From positions 1 through 5,659 of the forward strand of contig CANDYN010000067.1 of the NCBI GenBank assembly GCA_947424985.1: 5,659 nucleotides of DNA, written 5' to 3'. Below the pieces are notes generated by a model. It was given only the letters and a program-made list of their open reading frames with translations, did not search any database and had not been told where the DNA came from. A program made the translations under genes and the position numbers. This document shows, piece after piece, positions 1 through 4,447 of the stretch (its first letter is position 1; each line of letters opens with the position of its first letter). The DNA comes from Rickettsiales bacterium. GTDB taxonomy: Bacteria > Pseudomonadota > Alphaproteobacteria > Rickettsiales > Deianiraeaceae.

Positions 1-401
1 TTGTTGTTCATACTTCTAACTTTTTGCGCTTCATGTGCTAGTATGAACTCAATCTCCCTTTGTTCTTCCTGTGATAGTTTATCAGTCCATATCCCTTGTA
101 TTAAATTTTGCTTCATTGTATTCATCGCTTTATTTATTCCCAATAAACCCTCTAAATCTACACCGTTATTGACCATTTTTTTTAACATAATCGCGGTTTC
201 TACACGCTTATGCTTATCACTATCCATGTAGAATACTGGATTAAAATCTGTATCTTGATTGTTGTATCCAGTCCATTTTGTGACGTATTCGTTAAGCTCC
301 TCAAATATCTTTAATTGCTCCTTCATTTGCCCTTGAATATCATGTTCTTGATTGCCACTAATATCCATCAATTCAATTATCTGCCCCTTCTGCTCCTCCA
401 T
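1..401 (-). CDS. Hypothetical hydrophilic helical protein, 3' end outside window
   Basis: This reading frame is open on the minus strand from ATG at 401-399 to the window edge, giving 133 residues without a stop. I do not recognise the family. The protein starts MEEQKGQIIELMD and is rich in Glu, Gln, Lys and Asn. It has no signal peptide or membrane segment and looks mostly alpha-helical, for example around EQLKIFEELNEYV (residues 28-40) and LSQEEQREIEFIL (109-121). The start is chosen because a strong promoter, TTGACA-16 bp-TAGGGT, ends 19 nt upstream, the same geometry as the plus-strand genes. The leader is T-rich with no Shine-Dalgarno; instead GGAGGAG follows the ATG directly. It is transcribed divergently from the microprotein genes at 526. 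The opposite strand has an overlapping open frame, judged a shadow. That this is a gene is fairly secure; its function is unknown. Confidence 0.78.
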   Translation of the reverse strand, partial: MEEQKGQIIELMDISGNQEHDIQGQMKEQLKIFEELNEYVTKWTGYNNQDTDFNPVFYMDSDKHKRVETAIMLKKMVNNGVDLEGLLGINKAMNTMKQNLIQGIWTDKLSQEEQREIEFILAHEAQKVRSMNN

Positions 402-420
402 AAATAAATACTAAACCCAA

Positions 421-448
421 ACCCTATCAAATAAAAAATATATGTCAA
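421..448 (-). promoter_or_regulatory. Sigma70-like promoter of the minus-strand gene at 401
   Basis: On the minus strand, TTGACA (448-443) is followed by a 16-bp spacer and TAGGGT (426-421). The -10 box ends 19 nt before the ATG at 401, predicting a leader of about 13 nt. A second TTGACA lies 13 bp further upstream (461-456). Confidence 0.72.
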
Positions 449-476
449 GATATAATGTCAAATTTATCCAGTAAAC

Positions 477-504
477 TTGCAAATTAAAAATTTCGCTGTA
501 TAAT
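477..504 (+). promoter_or_regulatory. Sigma70-like promoter of the microprotein cluster at 526
   Basis: TTGCAA (477-482), a 16-bp spacer and a perfect TATAAT (499-504) lie 21 nt before the ATG at 526. No ribosome binding site is present in the 21-nt interval. It is divergent from the promoter at 421-448, with 28 bp between the two -35 boxes. Confidence 0.72.
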
Positions 505-525
505 AAAAATAGAATTTTTGACGTT

Positions 526-603
526 ATGATATATACCCTCTTCGTCATGCCACTTGCAATGTGCGGATTGGTCTTGTATGCTTTTTTTACAGAAGGAAAA
601 TGA
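526..603 (+). CDS. Single-TM membrane microprotein (25 aa)
   Basis: This 25-residue ORF starts MIYTLFVMPLAM and ends FFTEGK. Nearly all of it is one hydrophobic helix (about residues 2-21) with a short polar C-terminus. Support beyond length comes from the consensus promoter ending 21 nt upstream and from the related microprotein at 645, which shares M-I-Y at the start, a Pro at position 9, a Gly at position 14, V-L-Y at 16-18 and F-T at 21-22. Size and topology recall small accessory subunits of membrane complexes such as KdpF, but no kdp genes are visible and the resemblance is only general. It is probably the first gene of a short operon with 645 and 718. Function is unknown. Confidence 0.6.
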   Translation: MIYTLFVMPLAMCGLVLYAFFTEGK

Positions 604-644
604 AAAATTTACACTATGATTATGAACTTTAATATTTTTACTTT

Positions 645-740
645 ATGATATACGCTTTTATATTTATCCCGGTAGCTTGCATGGGAATGGTCTTGTATAT
701 GTTGTTTACTGATAAAAATGATTCAAAAGTGGCATTATGA
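645..740 (+). CDS. Single-TM membrane microprotein (31 aa), paralogue of the 526 ORF
   Basis: The ORF encodes 31 residues beginning MIYAFIFIPVACMG and ending with a polar tail, TDKNDSKVAL. One hydrophobic helix spans about residues 2-21. It aligns without gaps to the preceding 25-residue ORF (MIY start, P9, G14, VLY at 16-18, FT at 21-22). The DNA is also similar, for example TGGTCTTGTAT in both, which indicates tandem duplication. Its 3' end overlaps the start of the two-TM ORF at 718 by 23 nt, suggesting translational coupling. The 41 nt separating it from the upstream copy contain TATGAT at 615-620 but no convincing -35, so co-transcription from 477-504 is likely. Function is unknown. Confidence 0.62.
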   Translation: MIYAFIFIPVACMGMVLYMLFTDKNDSKVAL

Positions 741-909
741 ATTCTGGAAAGATATCAGTATGAACATAAGCTATATAGCTTTGGTCATATCTTTTATGGG
801 TAAGGATGTGCTGAGGGACGTTTATATTCCAACAATGTTCTTTTGCCTCTTGGCAATAATAATTTGTATGCTCAAAATGATCTCATACAAAAAACAAGCA
901 AATACATAA
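718..909 (+). CDS. Two-TM membrane microprotein (63 aa)
   Basis: This 63-residue protein has a short amphipathic start (MIQKWHYEFWKDI), a first hydrophobic helix at about 14-28, a charged loop containing GKDVLRD, a second helix at about 36-54 and a basic tail ending YKKQANT. It is a clear homologue of the 63-residue ORF at 3143: both have a Y-x-F-x-(K/R)-D head, S-Y in helix 1, a G-K-D loop motif and a cationic C-terminus. That homology supports this start, which overlaps the upstream ORF by 23 nt; the N-termini differ in length by only one residue. Both copies follow a single-TM microprotein. Size and topology would suit a holin-like protein, a membrane toxin or a complex subunit, but none of these is demonstrated. 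Confidence 0.72.
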   Translation: MIQKWHYEFWKDISMNISYIALVISFMGKDVLRDVYIPTMFFCLLAIIICMLKMISYKKQANT

Positions 910-916
910 TATAAAT

Positions 917-993
917 TGGTGCGATCGACACGATTCGAACGTGTGACCCACAGCTTAGAAGGCTGTTGCTCTATCCAGCTGAGCTACGACCGC
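917..993 (-). tRNA. tRNA-Arg (anticodon UCU)
   Basis: The minus strand folds as a complete 77-nt cloverleaf. The acceptor stem is GCGGTCG with CGATCGC (one G-U pair), the D-stem is GCTC/GAGC, the anticodon stem is ACAGC/GCTGT around loop CTTCTAA (anticodon TCT), and the T-stem is ACACG/CGTGT around TTCGAAT. The discriminator is A and the 3' CCA is encoded. It reads the AGA and AGG codons. An encoded CCA supports a bacterial origin. The gene lies 7 bp beyond the stop of the convergent microprotein gene ending at 909. Confidence 0.97.
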
Positions 994-1001
994 ATGCCTG
1001 A

Positions 1002-1029
1002 ACGCTAAACCCCGTAAAATAAAAAGCAA
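1002..1029 (-). promoter_or_regulatory. Promoter of tRNA-Arg, placing the transcript start almost at the mature 5' end
   Basis: On the minus strand, TTGCTT (1029-1024), a 16-bp spacer and TAGCGT (1007-1002) end only 8 nt before the first base of the mature tRNA at 993. The geometry matches the protein-gene promoters in the window. Normal -10 to start spacing would leave a 5' leader of about 0-3 nt. Confidence 0.6.
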
Positions 1030-1129
1030 GAAAATTCTTCCCTTAATTTCAATCCTATCCCTATTTTATAATTCTTCCCCATGTAAAACCCCGATCAAAC
1101 CTTGCCTTTAAAAAAAAATCATTTTTTCC

Positions 1130-1156
1130 TTGACTTATATTTTTTTACTCTAATTT
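1130..1156 (+). promoter_or_regulatory. Promoter of the three-TM protein gene
   Basis: TTGACT (1130-1135), a 15-bp spacer and TAATTT (1151-1156) end 23 nt before the ATG at 1180. This is the only copy in the set with 15 rather than 16 bp between boxes. There is no ribosome binding site in the leader. Confidence 0.6.
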
Positions 1157-1179
1157 TCCCTTATTTAATTGTGTAAAAA

Positions 1180-1563
1180 ATGTATGTCCTAACCCCATTT
1201 TTTAATGATATTATTAATGTAATCTCTAAACCCGAATCGATTATTGTTTTCGGTGATGTCTTTATGAATCTCGGACTGATGCTCGAAGGCTTCTTTATAC
1301 TTCGCTCTAAAGGCCTACAAAAAATCGAAGTTATAATCTATTGCTGCTTCGTTATAACAAGTATATCATATACCCTCGTAGGACATAAAACCCATCATAC
1401 CTCCCAATTCTTCCTGAATCTCGGTGCCTTCTGTGTTCAGCTAAGCGTACTCTCTGTCCTCTTCTATCGTGCCTTTGTTCAAAAAAAACAACTCTTCTTC
1501 TCAAATTTCTATCAAAATAAAAAACGTATCATAATGCACCGCGTTATGAGAAAAAAATCTTGA
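1180..1563 (+). CDS. Hypothetical three-TM membrane protein (127 aa)
   Basis: The 127-residue protein has three hydrophobic segments at about 21-41 (IIVFGDVFMNLGLMLEGFFI), 49-68 (IEVIIYCCFVITSISYTLVG) and 77-96 (FFLNLGAFCVQLSVLSVLFY). A His-rich loop, GHKTHHT, lies between the second and third, and the tail is strongly basic with NKKRIIMHRVMRKKS at the end. No family is recognised. The start is supported by the promoter at 1130-1156. The basic tail would be cytoplasmic under the positive-inside rule. The stop TGA lies inside a short sequence (TCTTGAATAATTTTCC) that also ends the unrelated microprotein genes at 2940 and 3334, but in a different reading frame, so the last residues may derive from a recombination joint. 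The gene is transcribed away from the tRNA. Confidence 0.75.
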   Translation: MYVLTPFFNDIINVISKPESIIVFGDVFMNLGLMLEGFFILRSKGLQKIEVIIYCCFVITSISYTLVGHKTHHTSQFFLNLGAFCVQLSVLSVLFYRAFVQKKQLFFSNFYQNKKRIIMHRVMRKKS

Positions 1564-1568
1564 ATAAT

Positions 1569-1627
1569 TTTCCTCTTGCAATTTATTTTATTTCCACTAA
1601 ACTCGCTTTTTAGTTGATTTATGGAGA
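1569..1627 (+). repeat. Perfect 59-bp direct repeat, copy 1 (promoter plus start codon)
   Basis: This segment is identical over 59 bases to 2116-2174, 547 bp downstream. It contains TTGCAA (1576-1581), a 16-bp spacer, TAAACT (1598-1603), a 17-nt leader and the start ATGGAGA of the gene at 1621. Identity ends just inside the coding region, so one promoter-start unit drives two different proteins. Confidence 0.93.
1576..1603 (+). promoter_or_regulatory. Promoter of the Gln/Asn-rich gene at 1621
   Basis: TTGCAA-16 bp-TAAACT ends 17 nt before ATG. It lies inside the duplicated 59-bp unit, so its sequence is shared exactly with the promoter at 2123-2150. No Shine-Dalgarno is present in the leader. 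Confidence 0.68.
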
Positions 1628-2109
1628 GCAATAATAACGGAAATGATATTAAGTACAGAACAATTAGATTAAAAACACCACAACAGATTCTTTGGGATCA
1701 ATTTAATGGATCAGAGCCAAGAACATTATTTCCACAAAGATTACAAGAAAATTTTGCTGCATACATTCAGCAACAAAACGAAGCTCGGCAACAAAACCAA
1801 GCGCCACAATCGAACGTGCAATTTCAAATATCTCAATTCAAATCATCGCAAGAGCAATTGTCGCCTCAAGACAGCCAAAGTGATGACATGTCGCTGCAAA
1901 CAAAGTATAAGAAGATTGATTCAAAGGCACTTCAAAAAATTTTACAATATCGAAAAGGGCTTTATACAGACCTCAACAACGAAAGATGGACGCAAATAAA
2001 CAAAGATAATAAAAGATTATCTCGATACTCCGTAGAAGAAGCTACATCTTTTCAAGATATTGTTAATAAAAAACGCAAAAATAGTAAAGATGATAAACCA
2101 CAATTGTGA
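1621..2109 (+). CDS. Gln/Asn-rich hydrophilic protein (162 aa), function unknown
   Basis: The 162-residue protein starts MESNNNGNDIKYR and has no signal peptide or membrane segment. Residues 19-26 read TPQQILWD, echoed by TPHPSLWD in the Gln-rich protein at 4497. Residues 44-90 are Gln/Ser-rich low complexity (YIQQQNEARQQNQ and following). A charged, probably helical region with KALQKILQYRKGLYTDLNNE follows, then a Lys-rich tail ending KKRKNSKDDKPQL. That tail aligns without gaps to the end of the broken gene at 2168 (F, V, KK, K, K and terminal L shared), suggesting distant paralogy. Its promoter and start codon lie in the 59-bp repeat. Such composition occurs in secreted or surface-exposed proteins of host-associated bacteria, but no export signal is seen. 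Confidence 0.75.
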   Translation: MESNNNGNDIKYRTIRLKTPQQILWDQFNGSEPRTLFPQRLQENFAAYIQQQNEARQQNQAPQSNVQFQISQFKSSQEQLSPQDSQSDDMSLQTKYKKIDSKALQKILQYRKGLYTDLNNERWTQINKDNKRLSRYSVEEATSFQDIVNKKRKNSKDDKPQL

Positions 2110-2115
2110 TAAATA

Positions 2116-2174
2116 TTTCCTCTTGCAATTTATTTTATTTCCACTAAACTCGCTTTTTAGTTGATTTATGGAGA
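2116..2174 (+). repeat. Perfect 59-bp direct repeat, copy 2 (promoter plus start codon)
   Basis: This segment is identical to 1569-1627. It starts 6 nt after the stop of the 1621 gene and ends 4 nt into the codons after the ATG at 2168. Zero mismatches, set against strongly diverged flanking proteins, point to recent duplication or gene conversion limited to the regulatory segment. Confidence 0.93.
2123..2150 (+). promoter_or_regulatory. Promoter of the broken gene at 2168
   Basis: TTGCAA (2123-2128), 16 bp, TAAACT (2145-2150), then 17 nt to ATG. It is identical to the promoter at 1576-1603 and is presumably active even though the gene it drives is interrupted. Confidence 0.66.
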
Positions 2175-2683
2175 AAGATAATAAACCAAATAGCTCGTTT
2201 AACCCGTTTAATGATAGTTCATACGCAGAGTCTCTTGATTCTCCGAAAAATAAACAAAACAATAAATATCAATTTAATCAAAAATTGTAAGAAATACGAC
2301 AAAAACATAATGATAAATTGGCGCAAAAGTACATGCCTCAAAATCCAAATAATAACAATGATTCAATTAGTAGTAGCAGCTTTCAATCAAATAAAGTACC
2401 AGAAGAATATTTGCCGCAATATAAAAGTTGGTTGAAAATAAAAGAGATAAATAAGATAAATGAAGATCAACAAGAAATTAATAAATTGCAAATTGCTCTT
2501 CAACAACAATTTCAGCAAATGCAAGATAATCAAAAACAACAAACCAAAGTTGCTCAAGATGGTCAATATAAAAACCAATATAATAGCAACAAAAGAAACG
2601 TTAATAAAGCAAATGATGATAATTTTAAAAATGCCGTGATCAAAAAACAAAAGAAAAATGAAAGTAATAAACTTGCTTTGTAA
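2168..2683 (+). pseudogene. Gln/Asn-rich gene interrupted by in-frame TAA at 2288-2290
   Basis: From ATG at 2168 the frame runs 40 codons (MEKDNKPNSSFNPFND and following, ending YQFNQKL) to TAA at 2288-2290. The same frame then continues open for 130 codons to TAA at 2681-2683. The junction reads QKL-stop-EIRQKHNDK. A single C-to-T change of a CAA (Gln) codon would explain it, and Gln is the commonest residue on both sides. Composition is continuous across the stop, with a Gln-rich helix (LQIALQQQFQQMQ) in the second half and a Lys-rich tail ending KKQKKNESNKLAL. The tail resembles that of the protein at 1621. A downstream ATG at 2318 could allow translation of the 121-residue C-terminal part, so two separate ORFs cannot be excluded, but no ribosome binding site precedes it. 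Family unknown. Confidence 0.7.
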
Positions 2684-2696
2684 TTTATCTCATGGA
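2668..2696 (+). promoter_or_regulatory. Diverged copy of the -10/leader/start half of the 59-bp repeat
   Basis: TAAACT (2668-2673) is followed by TGCTTTGTAATTTATCTC and ATGGA. This resembles TAAACT, CGCTTTTTAGTTGATTT, ATGGA in the 59-bp repeat, with one extra base. The distance from the box to ATG is 18 nt, inside the range of the other promoters, but no -35 box lies 16 bp upstream (AACAAA). It overlaps the last codons of the 2168 gene. It may be a weak promoter or a recombination scar. Confidence 0.4.
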
Positions 2697-2940
2697 ACAA
2701 AAAATTGATATAGAAAATATCCCAAACAAAACCTGGAAATTGCGTATGATGCGACATATTTCTACATTTGTGAAAAGTGATAATAGATATCAAAAATCTG
2801 ATTATAAAGAATTGATGCCCTTTTCAAACAATAGTTTTTTTCAAGAATATTCCAGTCTTATTATGACATCGAATGTACTGTTTATTGTTTTTTGTGCAAT
2901 AGCAATGGTACACTTTAAAAAAATCGAAAATCTTGAATAA
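2692..2940 (+). CDS. Probable chimeric ORF: unrelated head on a one-TM tail of the two-TM family
   Basis: The 82-residue ORF has a hydrophilic head (MEQKIDIENIPNKTWKL and following, to about residue 48) with no relative in the window. Its last 34 residues, from FFQEY to MVHFKKIENLE, match the end of the 3143 microprotein at 24 of 34 positions. The final MVHFKKIENLE is identical and the DNA is near-identical over the last 40 bases and past the stop. The match covers the loop and second TM helix only; helix 1 and the GKD motif are absent. It begins 8 nt after the 2168 gene, at a sequence resembling the promoter-start repeat. This may be a recombination or deletion product rather than a functional gene, though the frame is intact. 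A single membrane helix lies at about residues 54-73. Confidence 0.6.
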   Translation: MEQKIDIENIPNKTWKLRMMRHISTFVKSDNRYQKSDYKELMPFSNNSFFQEYSSLIMTSNVLFIVFCAIAMVHFKKIENLE

Positions 2941-2987
2941 TTTTCCTAATTTTCCACTCCCAAAACAAAATCAACCCACCAACCCCC

Positions 2988-3015
2988 TTGACTTTTAAAA
3001 TATTTTACCTAACCT
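2988..3015 (+). promoter_or_regulatory. Promoter of the second microprotein pair
   Basis: TTGACT (2988-2993), a 16-bp spacer and TAACCT (3010-3015) end 20 nt before the ATG at 3036. The context CCCCCTTGACTTTTAAA recurs almost unchanged at the promoter for the 3412 gene. Confidence 0.72.
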
Positions 3016-3035
3016 ATATCAACGTATATTGTTTT

Positions 3036-3146
3036 ATGTGGATGAATGTTTTTACAATCGGATTTTCTATTGGCTTTTTTGTGCTTGCAGTGTATGCTTT
3101 GAGTGCAACGCAAACAAAAAAACCGTCTAATTTGAAACAAATATGA
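3036..3146 (+). CDS. Single-TM membrane microprotein (36 aa)
   Basis: The 36-residue ORF begins MWMNVFTIGFSIG and has one hydrophobic helix at about residues 4-23, followed by a basic, polar tail (TQTKKPSNLKQI). A consensus promoter ends 20 nt upstream. Its stop overlaps the start of the two-TM ORF in the arrangement ATGA (3143-3146), a classic mark of translational coupling. The gene order, single-TM then overlapping two-TM, repeats that at 645-909. It shares an N-(V/I)-F start and a T-x-x-K tail pattern with the ORF at 3412, but sequence similarity among these short helices is weak. Function is unknown. Confidence 0.65.
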   Translation: MWMNVFTIGFSIGFFVLAVYALSATQTKKPSNLKQI

Positions 3147-3334
3147 AAACCTCAAATTATCAGTTTTTGCGTGACTTGGCTGAGATCTGTAGCTATCTCC
3201 TGGTCGGTGTTGCGTTTCTCGGTAAAGACTTCTTTAAAGAATATGCGTATGTTATAATAATATCTAATATGCTCTTTATTATTCTGTGCGCAATGGCAAT
3301 GGTTCACTTTAAAAAAATCGAAAATCTTGAATAA
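3143..3334 (+). CDS. Two-TM membrane microprotein (63 aa)
   Basis: The 63-residue protein has a polar head (MKTSNYQFLRDL), a first TM helix at about 13-28 (EICSYLLVGVAFLG), a loop with GKDFFKEY, a second TM helix at about 35-53 and a basic tail ending HFKKIENLE. It is homologous to the ORF at 718 (same length, S-Y in helix 1, G-K-D loop, cationic end). Its second half is duplicated in the chimeric ORF at 2692. The ATG overlaps the stop of the single-TM ORF by 4 nt, and no separate promoter or ribosome binding site is visible. The conserved loop charges and the fixed partner suggest a functional pair. A holin-like, toxin-like or complex-subunit role are all possible and unproven. Confidence 0.75.
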   Translation: MKTSNYQFLRDLAEICSYLLVGVAFLGKDFFKEYAYVIIISNMLFIILCAMAMVHFKKIENLE

Positions 3335-3361
3335 TCTTCCGCATTTCCCCCACCAATTCCC

Positions 3362-3389
3362 TTGACTTTTAAATATATATTGCTACCGT
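3362..3389 (+). promoter_or_regulatory. Promoter of the microprotein gene at 3412
   Basis: TTGACT (3362-3367), a 16-bp spacer and TACCGT (3384-3389) end 22 nt before the ATG at 3412. Only the T, A and final T of the -10 consensus are kept, as in the other copies. Confidence 0.7.
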
Positions 3390-3411
3390 TGGTTAATGTT
3401 TGTTGGTATGT

Positions 3412-3543
3412 ATGGACAATATATTTGCATCAATAATAATAATGGCTGTTCCAATTGTTGGTCTTGTAATTGCAGTATTTGGTATCTATACCAATATCAA
3501 AAACGGTGATTATAAAAAACATTCTCACGCAAAACATGTCTAG
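3412..3543 (+). CDS. Single-TM membrane microprotein (43 aa)
   Basis: The 43-residue ORF begins MDNIFASIIIMAVPIVG and has one strongly hydrophobic helix at about residues 4-25, followed by a basic, His-containing tail (NGDYKKHSHAKHV). A consensus promoter ends 22 nt upstream, supporting this ATG. The helix contains a Pro followed by G-L-V, recalling the P...G-(L/M)-V pattern of the ORFs at 526 and 645. Unlike the other single-TM genes it has no overlapping two-TM partner downstream; it instead follows the 3143 gene by 77 bp. An out-of-frame ATG at 3396 opens a shorter Cys-rich frame that is less likely. Function is unknown. Confidence 0.62.
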   Translation: MDNIFASIIIMAVPIVGLVIAVFGIYTNIKNGDYKKHSHAKHV

Positions 3544-3605
3544 ATATAATACAAAATTTATTATATAAAAAATTTATTATTTTCTGCTTCCGAAATAAAA
3601 ATCCA

Positions 3606-3611
3606 TATACT
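3606..3611 (+). promoter_or_regulatory. Likely -10 box (TATACT) for the gene at 3638
   Basis: TATACT is a good -10 match, 26 nt before the ATG at 3638 and 14 nt before an in-frame TTG at 3626. No convincing -35 is seen at 16 bp; TTCTGC at 3582-3587 would need an 18-bp spacer. Confidence 0.4.
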
Positions 3612-3637
3612 TTAACATATCTGATTTGACTCCTGAA

Positions 3638-4351
3638 ATGCATGATTTGCTCTCCGAAACCGATGCCAGAAAAGTCCTGGAACTCCACTCAATCCTTCTT
3701 GATGATGTTATTGATTTTGCAAAAAATTATAAAAATTACTCCAAAAAAGAATTCTCTGCTCATGCCGCTCGCCTCGGTAAAGTTACTGCTATCGCTAATC
3801 GTCAAACTAATGCAATCGTTAAAGTCTCAAAAATTGAATATAAAAAAGAAGAACAAAAACAAGAAAGTGAACCCCAAACCGCTGATCTGCAACTCATGGC
3901 GAGAGTCCTTGTTAATCGAGGAATGGTTCTTCTTCCGCCTAATAATCCAAATCATGAACAAGACCTTGTATATAAAATGGTTGAACCGATTAATCAATAT
4001 GAAAACCTTAATCTCCGTGATCTATGTCAAAAATTGCATGAAAAAGAATATGGAATTAAACAATATCTTAAACTCGTTGATCGCGGTGAAGACCCTTCAA
4101 AACTTAATGTTAATATGTACTTTGAAAGCGAAGAACAAAGGAAAAATTTCCCAAATACCCTCCGTGAAGAACTTAAAGTATATAATGAAATCAGAAAAAT
4201 TCTTAACTTTGATCTCTTCCCGTGCTCTGCATACTTCGCAGATCAAGGAATTATCAAACCCGAATTCGAACATGAATACGTGACAGAGTATTTCAAACGT
4301 AATAATCAAAATTATAATACCTCTCAAAATAATTCCGATCCACCCCCCTAA
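3638..4351 (+). CDS. Hypothetical soluble helical protein (237 aa)
   Basis: I do not recognise this family. From ATG at 3638 it is 237 residues with no signal peptide or membrane helix. Residues 1-66 look alpha-helical (HDLLSETDARKVLELHSILL onward), a charged linker KKEEQKQESEPQ spans about 69-80, a second mixed domain follows to about 220, and the end is a low-complexity Asn/Gln/Pro tail (NNQNYNTSQNNSDPPP). The frame is also open from a TTG at 3626, adding four residues; ATG is preferred because every other start here is ATG, while spacing to the TATACT box (26 nt versus 14 nt) does not settle it. Leu is often CTC or CTT, unlike the Gln-rich genes, which may mark a different history. It stands alone between the microprotein gene and a GC-rich hairpin. 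The gene is secure; the function is unknown. Confidence 0.8.
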   Translation: MHDLLSETDARKVLELHSILLDDVIDFAKNYKNYSKKEFSAHAARLGKVTAIANRQTNAIVKVSKIEYKKEEQKQESEPQTADLQLMARVLVNRGMVLLPPNNPNHEQDLVYKMVEPINQYENLNLRDLCQKLHEKEYGIKQYLKLVDRGEDPSKLNVNMYFESEEQRKNFPNTLREELKVYNEIRKILNFDLFPCSAYFADQGIIKPEFEHEYVTEYFKRNNQNYNTSQNNSDPPP

Positions 4352-4383
4352 TTGACCGATAAACCATTGAAATAACCCACCCC

Positions 4384-4426
4384 CGTCGGCGTCTTTCCTA
4401 AAAAACCGCTGACGCTTCCTGGCGTT
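4384..4426 (+). terminator. GC-rich hairpin with alternative pairing, possible terminator or leader structure
   Basis: In the 145-bp gap after the 3638 gene, CGTCGGCG (4384-4391) pairs with CGCTGACG (4407-4414), an 8-bp stem with one G-U and a 15-nt loop. GACGC (4411-4415) can instead pair with GCGTT (4422-4426) around a 6-nt loop. The two pairings exclude each other. Only a short TTTATA follows, so intrinsic termination is uncertain. It is the most GC-rich patch in the window. Confidence 0.4.
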
Positions 4427-4447
4427 TATACCAAAAAAACTATTACC

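Noticed and set aside
1..231. Plus-strand ORF of 76 codons at the window start
   Set aside because: It lies antisense to the longer minus-strand frame that has a consensus promoter. Its Ser/Cys/Ile-rich product is what antisense of Glu/Lys-rich coding looks like.
526..603. Annotation of the 526 ORF as KdpF
   Set aside because: The similarity is limited to a short single helix with an L-V-x-Y pattern, and no kdpABC genes are present in the window.
1706..1999. 97-codon plus-strand ORF overlapping the 1621 gene
   Set aside because: Its composition is typical of a shifted frame through CAA-rich DNA, and it has no promoter near its start.
2288..2290. Reassignment of TAA to Gln to explain the interrupted gene
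   Set aside because: The genes ending at 2940, 3334 and 4351 terminate at TAA in sensible positions, and no other internal TAA is seen, so a local mutation is simpler.
2387..2650. Minus-strand Leu/Phe/Ile-rich ORF resembling a membrane protein (and a similar one at 2563-2793)
   Set aside because: Antisense of CAA, AAT and AAA codons yields Leu, Ile and Phe, so the hydrophobicity is an artefact of the Gln/Asn-rich gene on the plus strand.
3396..3509. Cys-rich alternative small frame (ATG at 3396) overlapping the 3412 microprotein
   Set aside because: It would start only 6 nt after the -10 box. The 3412 frame has the usual 22-nt spacing and a coherent TM helix with a basic tail.
3554..3580. 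11-bp direct repeat AAATTTATTAT (3554-3564 and 3570-3580)
   Set aside because: It is short and made of AT-rich sequence, so chance is a sufficient explanation. No CRISPR-like array is present anywhere in the window.
3642..4283. Long alternative frame of 213 codons inside the 3638 gene
   Set aside because: It is a shadow frame rich in Lys, Ile and Asn, lacks its own promoter and is shorter than the 3638 frame.
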